Shown here: positions 1-9,912 of the stretch, piece by piece
Layout: every line of letters starts with the position of its first letter
Position numbering within the stretch: position 1 is the first letter of the stretch
Assembly: GCF_022965805.1 (NCBI RefSeq)
Contig: NC_133103.1
Span: 45,491,610 to 45,555,609 of the forward strand
Origin: Primulina eburnea
Taxonomy: Eukaryota > Streptophyta > Magnoliopsida > Lamiales > Gesneriaceae
DNA: 64,000 nucleotides
Direction of reading: 5' to 3'
The notes under the pieces: generated by a model
What the model was told of the DNA's origin: nothing
The model's database searches: none
What the model saw: only the letters and a program-made list of their open reading frames with translations
Position numbers and translations under genes: made by a program

Positions 1-163
1 CTCTCTTTGAAGCATGTAATATTATTCCATATATGATCAAGAGCAAAAAACAAAAGTCTAGCTAATTATGAGTGTCACAAGCTTCCAATAAATTATGTAC
101 AAAATGGAGATAGATTATGTGTTTTAGTATTTATTTTAAGAAAGCGTGGATATCAAGCATCAA

Positions 164-235
164 GGGCATTTGGTCTAGTGGTATGATTCTCGCTTTGGGT
201 GCGAGAGGTCCCGAGTTCGATTCTCGGAATGCCCC
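164..235 (+). tRNA. tRNA-Pro (anticodon TGG)
   Basis: A complete 72-nt cloverleaf can be folded by eye. The acceptor stem pairs GGGCATT (164-170) with AATGCCC (228-234), with discriminator base C235. The anticodon stem is CTCGC (189-193) with GCGAG (201-205) around the loop TTTGGGT, so the anticodon is TGG (196-198), which reads proline codons. The D-arm holds GGTCTAGTGGT, giving an internal A box, and the T-arm holds the GGTTCGATTC-type B box as GAGTTCGATTCTC. No intron is present. CCA is not encoded, as usual for nuclear tRNA genes. It lies about 190 bases upstream of the GPN2-like locus on the same strand. Confidence 0.97.
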
Positions 236-243
236 TTTTTTTT
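236..243 (+). terminator. Pol III terminator of the tRNA-Pro gene
   Basis: A run of eight T follows the discriminator base of the tRNA directly, which is the normal RNA polymerase III stop signal. Confidence 0.9.
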
Positions 244-1742
244 ACCGCATTTTTACTTATAAAATGTAGAATTTTCATTGAAATCGAAAGGGGGTTTAAG
301 CCTCTTTGTGCAGCTGGAATCTTCCAATCCATAAACCTAACAGCAATTCCAATCCGAAACCGTTGGAAACTACGATTTTTACGCAAAGAAATTGTGCAAG
401 TAAATAATAGATAACGAAAGAGAAAGATGGTGTTTGGTCAGGTGGTGATAGGGCCTCCGGGCTCCGGAAAGACGACTTATTGCAATGGCATGTCCCAATT
501 CCTGCCACTCATCGGCAGGTAACACTAGAGCTTTTCTCAAGGACGATACCATTATTCTTTTAAGTGCAGAAGCATTTAGAATCTCAAAAATGTATTATTA
601 AAATTTAAAATATGAGTTGGGTTTTCATGTTTGCAGTTGTGATTAATTAAATATTTTCTTTAATGGATTGCAGGAAGGTCGCGGTGATTAATTTGGATCC
701 CGCTAATGATTCTTTACCGTATCCAATTATTTGGTGTTTTAGTAGCTTGTGATAGAATTGCTCATTAGCTGTGTGTTTGTATGCGTTGTCATTGTAGTCG
801 ATGAGTTTATTCTTATCGAATAAAGATATGATTGTGCTGTAAACATTGAGGAGTTGATTAAACTTTCCGATGTCATGGCTGAGCATTCCCTTGGTCCGAA
901 CGTAAGTGAGTGCATTATGCTGTGTTTCAGATTCATGTGTTTGGAAATATTTTCGGTTTTTTACTATCTTGTCTGCCTATATTTTCGTGTGATTCAAGTT
1001 AGGTGCCTTTCGAGGTGCACTGTAAAACTTTTGTTGGGCAGCATGAGCATCAGCTTCAAGTTCCTCTTTCGATGTTTTGTTTAGATGGATTTGGACACCG
1101 CAGCTCCTTTTATTGATTGACTTATACTTGTTTTTCCTGTTAAATTTTTGGTTCTAAGCTTGTTTGTAAACTCTTTCTTGAATTTGTATATAGTCAGCAT
1201 TTAAGAATGTGATTTGTAATATAATGCCTTGATCATTTCATAGTCTGAAAAAGACTATGATAACAGCCGTGCAGAAATGACTTCGGATGCAGAAACTTTA
1301 TCTGGACTGACAAATTTTCATGGTTTTAAATGACAAACGTGCTTTTAACATGCATTCCAGGGGTTGTTAATAATATTTCCAGATTGCTCAGGCTTAAAAC
1401 CTACATGCTACATTGTGCTTTTTTGTAGATGCCTCTAACAAATGTTTCAAAAAAGTTTGAAAACTGGATACTCCTCATCTGCATAATAATTCCCACCTTT
1501 TCTGATGTATTGAATATTTATTGCAAATGATTTTTCTCTCTGTAATTTATTATAACGTGACTTGTAAATATGTTTTACAAGTCATTTTGATGCCTCGGAT
1601 CCTGAATCTGAAAAACAGTTTACCATGTTTTATATGTCTTATTTATTGCATGAACTATTTGGAGAAGAACATTGATTGGTTAGAATCCAAACTGAAACCC
1701 TTGATCAAAGGTTACTTGCTATAGTATTTAATTTTCTTTTTG

Positions 1743-1942
1743 ATGCATTCTTACCCATATTTGGAGTTTCCTGTCTGCAGCAGATTTCTGAATGATTCTT
1801 TGATATATTTGGCTCACCCCTTAATTATCGTAATATTTAATTTTCGTTTTTCTGCGTACATACCCATATGTGGAGTTTCATGTCTGCAGCTGATTCTGAA
1901 TGATTCTTTGATTTATTTGGCTCGCCCCTTAATTATCGTAAT
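1743..1942 (+). repeat. Tandem duplication inside a GPN2-like intron
   Basis: Two copies of a roughly 90-base segment lie head to tail at about 1743-1836 and 1852-1942. Both read CATA-TTGGAGTTTC...TCTGCAG...GAATGATTCTTTGAT...CCCCTTAATTATCGTAAT with scattered substitutions. No coding sense was found. It falls where the missing FDFPGQ exon of the GTPase would be expected, so a rearrangement here may be tied to that loss. Confidence 0.8.
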
Positions 1943-3395
1943 CAGGGAAATAAGGAATTTCATACCATATAATCTTAATATATTCTCTGGTTTGTTTTTC
2001 ATTCAGTTGATTCAGTTCAAGTGTTTACAGTGTGGATCAAACTTGAATTAAAATTTGACCATTTCATTGGGTCTCTATCACCTTTACATTGACAAAGAAA
2101 AATAAGACATAGTATTAAAGGTATCTCCAAGTATTATCTGTTTAGTCTTTTAGGCTGCTAATGATTGCTAACAAAAGAACATTAGGTTTGCTGATCTCAA
2201 CCCATAAGGGATACTTGGCCATGTTTTGTAACTTGTGGCAAATCTAGGATATATTCTTGTTCTTTTATTTGTGGACGGTACGAAAAGTCTAGCACTTGAA
2301 AGCTTGTACCTTGAGTAGTGATTTATCGTTAGAGTTCCTTAATAATTAGATTGATCTTATCGAAAGCTATGGAAAGCTTGGTTAGAACTATCTTCTTTCC
2401 ACACCAATTACATGTAGATTTGTTTCCCTTCTAGTACATATCCTGAACACGATTTTCTAACTTCATTGTTGGATTGTTTTTCAGCTTTCAACCTTGATTT
2501 TTATACCGATGTACAAGATCTATATTATTTGCAGCACTACCTCGATCAGGATCCTCGATCGGCTAAGTACAAGTATTTCCGAAGTCTTTAAGTGATATAT
2601 GCATGTTTAGGTATTTTTATTTTTTTAAAAAAATACTAATTTTGTCCCTCTTCTTCTTCTGTTTTTCCAATAGGTTGCCATTTAGTATATTAAGTCATTT
2701 TTGTTAGTCTTACCGGAGGAAATTGGCATCAATTTATCACCTTGAGAACATATTTGCTCACTTTCCAACCATTTTTTTCATGTATTGATGATTTGATAAA
2801 GTGATGTATTGAATCATGTCAATTAATTACTACCTTTATGCTTGTCATGAAAATTTTAATTCATATGATTTGGCCTTCTTTAACTCACAGGTAGTCAAGA
2901 GTTCAGTAGATTTGGTTGATGTGAATTTCTTATGCTAATGATTGAAATATATTTTTGGTGCACTGATTCTGGGTGTCTCGATTAACATTGTAAACACGTA
3001 TATTTTAATTTTGTGTCCTTCCTATTTTGCAAATTCTCAATCTGGATACCATTTTCTTGTAAAATGCATAATACGTAACACATCTAGGAGTTAGTTATAA
3101 TTTTTATTGAAGGTACACATAAAAAAATTGTATGACTTTGTTTTGTGTAATCGGTGTGTATAATCATTCCACCATCCTTTTTCCTAATCAGGCAATCCCT
3201 TTCTGATTTGCATTTTAGTTGTGGATGACAATTTTCTGATTCCAAATTTGCATAGAATTTAAGTAATCTATGGCTGGCTTATGCTTAATTTTGTTTGATT
3301 TTCTGGCTCAGGAAGCTAACGAAGAAGCTGTGTGAGGTGATAGAAGATTACAGTCTTGTCAATTTCACGACTTTAGACATTCAAGTATGTGTATT

Positions 3396-3823
3396 CACCA
3401 CTGTTCTAAAAAGTGGTGCCTAGGTCGCCTAGGCGGTAGGTGAATCGATTTTTAGAAAATCGGTGGCTCTAGGTGGTGCTGGAAATCCGGCCACCTAGGC
3501 CGTCTAGGCACCGCCTAGGCAAGTATAACAAACTGTCTAGGCGGTTCGATTTTTTTTAAAAAAAATAACATTTTAAAATATAATTTTTTCAAAAAAATAT
3601 GGTTGAACAAATTTATGCATATTTTGTTGACATATATGCACATTAATAAGCATGGTTGAAAAAAAATAATGAAAATGTTGAACACATTTATGTATTTTTA
3701 TAATTAATTAATATATTTAAAAAAAAAAAAACCGCCTAGTCACCGTCTAGGTGGCCGCTTAGGCACCTAGGCGCTAGGCGGTGGCCGCCCGCCTACCGCC
3801 TAGTACTTTTTAGAACCTTGGTG
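3396..3823. repeat. Fold-back element built from GCCTAGGC palindromes
   Basis: The ends are inverted: the left reads CACCACTGTTCTAAAAAGT and the right end is the near complement ending ACTTTTTAGAACCTTGGTG. Both arms are packed with GCCTAGGCGG-type units, themselves palindromic, around an AT-rich centre (about 3540-3730), so the whole element can fold on itself. Similar short non-coding elements are scattered in many plant genomes. It sits in an intron of the GPN2-like locus. No clear target-site duplication was seen. Confidence 0.75.
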
Positions 3824-4015
3824 TTCACATCTCCATTAATCCATACTTATTATCCATGCCCTTATTCTTTCAATGTGATTTTTCAGGATAAAGTGAGTGT
3901 TGGAAATCTCGTTAAACTTATGTCAGAGCAACGGGTATATATTTGCTGGCATTGAAGCGAGTGCGATCGAGTTTAGTAAAATCGCAGTTGGTCCCGTTGA
4001 TTGGGATTATTATAG

Positions 4016-4657
4016 ATATCCTTTTTTCTACTTAGATGTTTTATCCAGCTATATGGATTTCTGAATGGCTGTCTTGATGTCTCTTTTCTTTACTTGCAAC
4101 TCACTAGCATATCTATCCTTTGTACCCACAAGATTGAAATTTTCCTACGGCACGAACTGGATTTTTTAGTTCTTAGATGTTGATTCATATGTGGAAGTGT
4201 TGAATGAGTAGACTAGTGACCACTGGGCAAGAGTAATCGCTCTCCAGTTACTTGAATGTGTGTATACTTTAGTAATAATCACCCCTCTATCTTGTGAGGC
4301 CGCACCGTGCATTTGGCACAATGACCAAGCCTTAAATTTTAATAGATTCGAGTTATGTCGTCATGACTGTCGATAACTGAATGCCTCATTTGTTTGATAT
4401 TTCGATTGCGAAATTAACATTTGCCCTCTAATTCTACTTTTCATTGTAATGTTTTTCCCCAACCCCACTTTAAAAAAGAAAATATCGAAATTTTGATCAC
4501 GTCCCTGCCTAAGTGGTCATAGTGTTGACATTTTGACACAATATCTTCAAAGCTGTCTGTATATAGTGCATGCCTGATCGCCTGATTAATGTCTTCTTTT
4601 ACTTGACCCGTCTCTTGTATGAATTTTATTAATGTTCCTTAACTTATGGAGGTTCAC
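4016..4657 (+). other. U12-type AT-AC intron (minor spliceosome) of the GPN2-like locus
   Basis: The intron begins ATATCCTTTTTTC at 4016, the consensus AT-AC U12 donor, and ends TTCAC at 4657. The element TTCCTTAAC at 4635-4643 equals the U12 branch-site consensus, with its second A 15 bases before the AC end. Joining 4015 to 4658 gives TAT TAT AGA GTT GCC GCC GTA, reading YYRVAAV in the GPN2 frame; the alternative AG end two bases later would break the frame. No polypyrimidine tract precedes the acceptor, as expected for this class. Confidence 0.93.
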
Positions 4658-5093
4658 AGTTGCCGCCGTACAGGAGAAGTACATGAAGGATGATGAGGTT
4701 TTTCCTAACAATGAGGGCCCTGAGAATCATTAAAATCAGATGTGGTAGAATCGTCGCGGTGTGCATACCTCTACACTTTACCGGTATACTTCTCACTTCT
4801 AAACTAAGATGCAGCTAAATTGGTCGTTCACAACATACTTGAGTATGATCTTGGAGAAGATTTTGTGCCTAGCCAGTGTACTTTTTTTAGAAAAGTGTCT
4901 ATCCATTGCCTTTCATGTTATAAAATATTTTCATAAGATTGAAAATCAGTTGCTTACTGGTAGGAAAATCTCTGGGGTCTGGGATCTTTAGCCTTACAGA
5001 AAGTGTAAAATTCCATTGACTTTCATGTTATATCTAGTTGGTAAGTTTCATGGGAAGGTAATAACCAAAACCAACATTTGAGTTTATTGCAGC

Positions 5094-6056
5094 TAGGGGT
5101 GAGCAAGATTTCGGTTAAACCGAATTAATCGACCGAACCGAGCCAATTCGGAAATTCGGTTACATCGGTTAATTCGGTTCGGTTACGGTTTTCAAAATTT
5201 TGAAATCGGTTAACCGAATTAACCGATATAATAAATATTATTATTTAATAAATTTTTTATTTATCAATTTTATAAATATTTTAATTTTTAATTTTAAAAT
5301 CGATATAATATGTATTAATTGTGTTCAGATAAAACATATATATTTTTTTAATGTGTGTGATTTTATGTTTTTATGCATTTGTGAGCCAATTCGGAAATTC
5401 GGTTTTCAAATTAAAAAAATTCGGTTATATCGGTTAATTCGGTTCGGTTACGGTTTTCAAAATTTTGAAATCGGTTAACCGAATTAACCGATATAATAAA
5501 TATTATTATTTAATAATTTTTTTTATTTATCAATTTTATAAATATTTTAATTTTTAATTTTAAAATCGATAAAATATGTATTAATTATGTTCAAATAAAA
5601 CATAGGCAAAAATTTGTGTGAGACGGTCTCACAGATCATATTTGTGACACAGATCTCTTATTTGGGTTATCCATGAAAAAGTATTATTTTTTATGCTAAG
5701 AGTACTATTTTTTATTGTAAATATGGGTAGGGTTTACCCGTCTCACAGATTAAGATCCGTGAGTCTCACATGAGACTCACTCTAAAATATATATATTTTT
5801 AATGTGTTTGATTTTATGTTTTTATGCATTTGTGTAAAGTGTAGTATTAAAATAAAATTACATATATAATTAAAGTTAAATCACAAATTTTTTTAAACTA
5901 ATCGGCGACCGAATTAACCGATTTTAATTCGGTTCGGTTTTCATCGGTTATGAAAATTAATTCGGTCGGTTCAGTTATGGCTAAATATCTCGGTTCGATT
6001 CGGTTATGGCTAATTTGGTTCGGTCGGTAACTGAATTAAGTGAATGCTCACCCCTA
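5094..6056. mobile_element. hAT-type MITE (963 bp)
   Basis: Terminal inverted repeats TAGGGGTGAGCA (left) and its complement (right) bound the element. An exact 8-base target duplication ATTGCAGC lies at 5086-5093 and 6057-6064, the length produced by hAT transposases. The interior repeats TTCGGTT/AACCGAA motifs in both orientations. An internal segment is duplicated (about 5205-5390 and 5475-5835), and the second copy carries a smaller nested element at 5605-5786. No coding capacity. Confidence 0.93.
5605..5786 (-). mobile_element. GTGAGACGGTCTCAC-end MITE, copy 1 (nested in the hAT MITE)
   Basis: It begins GGCAAAAATTTGTGTGAGAC and ends in GAGACTCACTCTAAA, with a palindromic GAGACGGTCTCAC core near each end. 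The sister copy of the surrounding duplication (about 5327-5350) lacks the insert and gives the empty site, placing the insertion next to ATA. The family recurs at about 6688, 7588, 8506, 53671 and 55214. Confidence 0.85.
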
Positions 6057-6128
6057 ATTGCAGCTCACACTCAGAGTATATTTTCCAATAGTATTTTTCT
6101 AGAATTAGAAGACAACTGGGAAGTGTAA

Positions 6129-6299
6129 AGGAAAGAAAGGCCTAGTCGTGAGCACGACTTTAAAAAAAAAAAGAAGCAAACTCATCAGTTCCATGAAAAG
6201 CGTGATTCAACGGCACAGAAGATGGTGCTTCTAGATGCCTTGGACAAGAGGAAACAGTGTGGACGGATTGAAGATCAATCCCACAGATTCAGATTATAA
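6129..6299 (+). other. Coding-like fragment, charged C-terminus, unknown
   Basis: An open stretch of 56 codons without a start codon ends in TAA at 6297-6299. It encodes a lysine run followed by QFHEKRDSTAQKMVLLDALD and then KRKQCGRIEDQSHRFRL. The composition and the lack of low complexity after the lysine run look like the last exon of a real protein, but I do not recognise the family. It may be a gene relic or chance. Confidence 0.25.
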
Positions 6300-6687
6300 T
6301 AAATCATGTGACAAATAATAGTCAACGTCTAGATAGAAAATTCAATTGGATCAATAAGTCATATGTGCACTCCAAGCTTGACTTTTTTTTATATAGTTAT
6401 TCATATAAAAATGTATAATCGTGTCGATTTAGGGAATGTTTGGCTGAAGAAAATGAGGCGAAACAAAGTTGATATGACGATTATATCAAGAATTAACGAA
6501 TATACGAAGAATTTTATGCTTAATATCATCACCCTTGTTAATGATACGTGATTAAATTTTTTCATGTTAGGTGACTATGGTTTATGCTAAAATTTAGAAA
6601 GTGTAAAGATTAATTTTATGAAGTTTCTTTCCTCCTTCCCAATTGATGATATTTATTCAATATCATAAACCCAGTCTAATATCATAA
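6300..6687. other. AT-rich stretch, nothing recognised
   Basis: Non-coding AT-rich DNA. A short open frame here has no recognisable content. Confidence 0.5.
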
Positions 6688-6838
6688 AAGTTTTTGTGAG
6701 ACAGTCTCACGAGTCAATTTTGTGATACAGATCTCTTATTTGGACTATTCATGAAAAAATATTAATTTTTGTTTCAAAAATATTACTTAATATAGTACAT
6801 ATGGACAACATTAACACATCTCATAATAAACTTACTAT
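6688..6838 (-). mobile_element. GTGAGACGGTCTCAC-end MITE, copy 2 (degenerate)
   Basis: It begins AGTTTTTGTGAGACAGTCTC and keeps the CTCTTATTTGG and CATGAAAAAATATTA segments typical of the family, but the far end is decayed. Confidence 0.65.
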
Positions 6839-7067
6839 TATTATTTGGGTTACTGAATTGAGCTCTAGCAACTTCTAGGCATGAAATAAATTATTAAGTT
6901 ATGAATTATGTGAAACAGGGAAAAAAAATATGTAGCTGCAAATAAGTCCGACTTAAAAATAACATAATCTCGAATATTTTTGAATTTATCATGGTAGTTA
7001 CAGGTGATTCTTTAAATGAGGGCGGACCTAACCGATTCAATTCATAATGATCTAGGATGGCGTGAGA

Positions 7068-7249
7068 CAGTGGCGGAGTCAGGAATGATTTTATCCGGAC
7101 TAGAATATTTTAATATTTTAAATTGATCTACACGTACTAATATCATATTAATCCAAAATTATACAAAATTTAAGTATAAATTTTTTATAAAAAAAAATTG
7201 GGTCACTCGGACTAAAACCCCGGTGTCAATCACTGTGGCTCCGCCATTG
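7068..7249. mobile_element. hAT-like MITE with CAGTGGCGGAG ends
   Basis: The left end CAGTGGCGGAGTCAGGAAT matches the complement of the right end GTGGCTCCGCCATTG. Flanking 8-base segments GCGTGAGA (7060-7067) and ACATGAGA (7250-7257) agree at six positions, consistent with an eroded hAT-length target duplication. No coding capacity. Confidence 0.8.
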
Positions 7250-7587
7250 ACATGAGAGTCTAGGATTTATCTACTCATTATATTAGCCATTGAGAAAATA
7301 TATGCATAAAGTATAAGATTCATTTAGTTGGATTTGAAATTCGTAGCAACGATTGAAAAACATAAATAGTTTATCATTCGCCGTCAAATTGATTTAGTCG
7401 AATATATTTGTTATTATACATTCGAATTCTTTAGCTAGTATGAATTTGAAAACCTCACGCACTTGAGTTAGATTCATGTATCGAGCTAGGCAGGTTGCTA
7501 GAAACTAATTTTTGGTGAAGTTGTGTTTCTTGATATTAATTGATAATCGGTAAATGTTCATTTGACGTGTCGCATCATGTTAGGCTT
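7250..7587. other. AT-rich stretch, nothing recognised
   Basis: Intergenic DNA without a recognisable gene or repeat boundary. Confidence 0.5.
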
Positions 7588-7735
7588 AAAGAGTGAGTTT
7601 CATGTGAGACCGTGTCACGGATATTAATCTGTGAGACAGATCAACCCTACCCATATTCACAATAAAAAGTAATACTTGTAGCATAAAAAATTATATTTTT
7701 TCATGGATAAACCAAATATAAAGTTTATTTTTTAC
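7588..7735 (+). mobile_element. GTGAGACGGTCTCAC-end MITE, copy 3 (truncated)
   Basis: It starts AAAGAGTGAGTTTCATGTGAG and shows the shared core (CAACCCTACCCATATTCACAA, slightly varied between copies), but lacks the second palindromic end. Confidence 0.7.
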
Positions 7736-8505
7736 CTTTAAAATTTTATAAAATTTATTAACTTTTCAATGCACATTTTTATCGATTTCCATGTATAACA
7801 ATCAATCAACATGTTCCAACGTAAATTTAATTAGCATGTTTCATTTTAGATAAAAATTTAATTTAAGTATTTTTTTTTTGTTTTTGTTTTTGTTTTAGTC
7901 ATGTGATGTTTTTCTAGTCTTTTCACTCGAAATCATTAAATCTATCAAATATTCATTTGATATTCTTATGTATGACTCGTATAGCAAGAATAAAACCTAA
8001 ATTATACACATCAAAATCTATCTAAGAAAAAGTAGAGAGAAACAAGAAGCTCTTTTTCTTTTATTTTAAAATATTCAGTGTCGTTTTATTTTTTTCCTCT
8101 CTTTTTTGTTTAAATTTATGTTGATATGTGTGAATTTATTATCGTTACATGAGCTACGTTAAAAAATATCGATATCAAATAAATAATATTCTAATGAGTT
8201 AGCCGAATTTTTTGCAAGAATCATACAAAAAAATTCAAGCAAATAGATGAAAACCAGACGATTTTTTTGTCAGAAAAGAACCATACAAAAAATTTAAATC
8301 AATGATAAAAAATCAAATATTGAAAAATTATAAAACTAAAAATCAAAACATACCAAATTATAGCTCACAAAACCTATGTGTGGTACTACCAGCTAGTATC
8401 ATTATCACTAGCTAATAGCTAGTAATATTGCACCCCTCTGCCTGTGGAGTAGTTGTGTAGAAACTTTAATATTTAAATATCTAATTTTAATTCACTATAT
8501 TATAT
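7736..8505. other. AT-rich intergenic DNA, nothing recognised
   Basis: Long A/T runs and no open frame of note. Confidence 0.5.
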
Positions 8506-8687
8506 GAGTGAGTCTTATGTGAGACCGTCTCACGGATCATAATCTGTGAGACGGGTCAACCCTACCCATATTCACAATAAAAAGTAATACTCTTAGCATA
8601 AAAAGTAATACTTTTTCATGGGTGACCCAAATAAGAGATCCGTCTCACAAATATGACCCGTGAGACCGTCTCATACAAGTTTTTGCC
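8506..8687 (+). mobile_element. GTGAGACGGTCTCAC-end MITE, copy 4 (full length)
   Basis: It starts GAGTGAGTCTTATGTGAGAC and ends CAAGTTTTTGCC, with palindromic GTGAGACCGTCTCAC near both ends and a conserved centre (AAAAAGTAATACTCTTAGC). It is flanked by TAT/ATA, suggesting insertion into TA-rich target. Confidence 0.85.
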
Positions 8688-9129
8688 ATATTATATTAGT
8701 ATTAAAGTATGTAAGATAGAAATACTTCTAAAAAAAACTGCATCAATAAAACTATAAAAAAAAAAAAAATACCAAACAAAGCGAAAATTGAACAAATAAA
8801 ATTTAAATAAGGTAATATTATATTATAAGATGGGCATTTTAGGACACAAACTATGGATTTATATATAAAATAACTTTATTCATATATATTATAAAAATTC
8901 TAAAATTCAAAACCTGTGTCTCCCAATAAACTTGCAGAGAAGCTTCCAGGAATTATTATATATGTTTGATATATACTTTTGTGTTTGCTTGACCAAATCC
9001 TTTGAAGAAGTCTCCTCAAATGGCTCCACCTCAATATATACATACATACACGTATATATATACATTTGCTTCTTGCTATAACTTTCTTTGATTCAATCAT
9101 ACCAGCAAAAACCCATCAGCAGTTTGCAA
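8688..9129 (+). promoter_or_regulatory. Upstream region of the ZCF37-like gene
   Basis: AT-rich upstream DNA. A TATA-like run (tatatata around 9053-9062) lies about 70 bases before the chosen start codon; I saw no other defined element. Confidence 0.35.
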
Positions 9130-9912
9130 ATGTTTATCTGTGGCAGCGGAAGCTTCGGCCATGAAGATGAAAACGAACGCTACACCAGTCCATGTTCGAC
9201 CCCGAAGAGATCCAAGAAGAACACGAATTTATGGAGAATCGGCAAAGATAGCGGCAACAAGAACCCTTATGCGGACAGGGGTCTGGACAAATTCTACGCA
9301 CTTTTAGCTGAACTTGACGACAAGAAGCAGAAGATTTACACTCAAGTTGGCTCCGACGAGATATCCTTGGTGCGTTTCGTTTACCCGAATGATTCCAACC
9401 AGGTGAAGCCCATCGTCGTGAAGACTAAGGAGAAAAGTCAAGAAAAGAACGCACGTGGTTTTGTGAAGAATCAGAGAGGCAATGATCCTGACATTAATCC
9501 TGCTGTTGTGCAAGTGCGAGACAAGATTGAAAGCGGGGGGATCTCTGATAAATTAGAGGCAAAAAGGATGTTCACGACTGGTTTCAAGCTGGAGAATCTG
9601 AGGCATCCTTATTACTATTTCCCACTGATTTTCGTGCTGATTCTTTTGTTTCTCGTTGTTCATGGGAGATCTTTTGCGATTCTGTGCACCTCGATTGGCT
9701 GGTATCTGATTCCCATTGTAAATGGTGCGAATTCATCGGCATCGTCGTCGAGTACGAGGAAGTTGAAGAGTAAGAAAGATTTGACTAGGAAATTGAGTGA
9801 GAAAAAGATGGTAAACAACGAAGGATCATCTTCTCCGACAAGTGTTCTTAATGGGCTAAATGCAGATAATTCACCTCAAGAACTTGATATTGAACGTAGA
9901 AGAAGCTTTTAA
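9130..9912 (+). CDS. ZCF37-like protein
   Basis: One uninterrupted frame of 260 codons plus stop. I start at 9130 because MFICGSGSFGHEDENERY is the conserved opening of this plant family; an in-frame ATG 42 bases upstream adds residues not typical of it. Features in order: Ser/Pro/Lys-rich segment (CSTPKRSKK); the hallmark block NPYADRGLDKFYALLAELDD with KQKIYTQVGSDEISLVRFVY (about residues 43-88); a basic middle; a hydrophobic stretch of about 35 residues (YYYFPLIFVLILLFLVVHG onward, residues 166-203) that looks membrane-embedded; and a Ser/Lys-rich tail. The biochemical role of ZCF37 proteins is not established. A T-rich tract follows the stop. Confidence 0.8.
   Translation: MFICGSGSFGHEDENERYTSPCSTPKRSKKNTNLWRIGKDSGNKNPYADRGLDKFYALLAELDDKKQKIYTQVGSDEISLVRFVYPNDSNQVKPIVVKTKEKSQEKNARGFVKNQRGNDPDINPAVVQVRDKIESGGISDKLEAKRMFTTGFKLENLRHPYYYFPLIFVLILLFLVVHGRSFAILCTSIGWYLIPIVNGANSSASSSSTRKLKSKKDLTRKLSEKKMVNNEGSSSPTSVLNGLNADNSPQELDIERRRSF

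Larger units (their letters stand above)
427..4733 (+). pseudogene. GPN-loop GTPase 2 (GPN2/QQT1-like), probable pseudogene
   Basis: GPN2-type GTPases act in RNA polymerase II assembly; plant QQT1 is needed for embryo division. Recognisable exons: 427-518 (N-terminus [19 protein letters not shown], the P-loop), 674-718 (NLDPAND), 826-901 (ends SLGPN, the GPN loop), about 1627-1711 (CMNYLEKNIDWLESKLKPL), about 2330-2380 (IDLIESYGKL), 2485-2572 (LDFYTDVQDLYYL), 3312-3384 (EDYSLVNFTTLDIQ), 3887-4015, and 4658-4733 (AAVQEKYMKDDE, stop TAA). Damage: no acceptor AG where the fourth exon should begin; no sequence resembling the FDFPGQVELF exon or the following central exons; an in-frame TAG just before IDLIESYGKL with missing codons; a 2-base deficit near 3927 shifting the frame. 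Exons at both ends are well kept, so decay seems fairly recent. An intact copy elsewhere would be expected; assembly error could explain single changes but not missing exons. Confidence 0.85.

Noticed and set aside
719..825. GTATCC donor of the second GPN2-like intron as a second U12 intron
   Set aside because: The donor resembles the U12 form, but no TTCCTTAAC-like branch site lies within 30 bases of the acceptor.
2001..2051. Possible GPN2 exon reading QLI...KCLQC
   Set aside because: Only a vague likeness to the VQLIDSHLC region, no clean splice sites, and a stop soon after.
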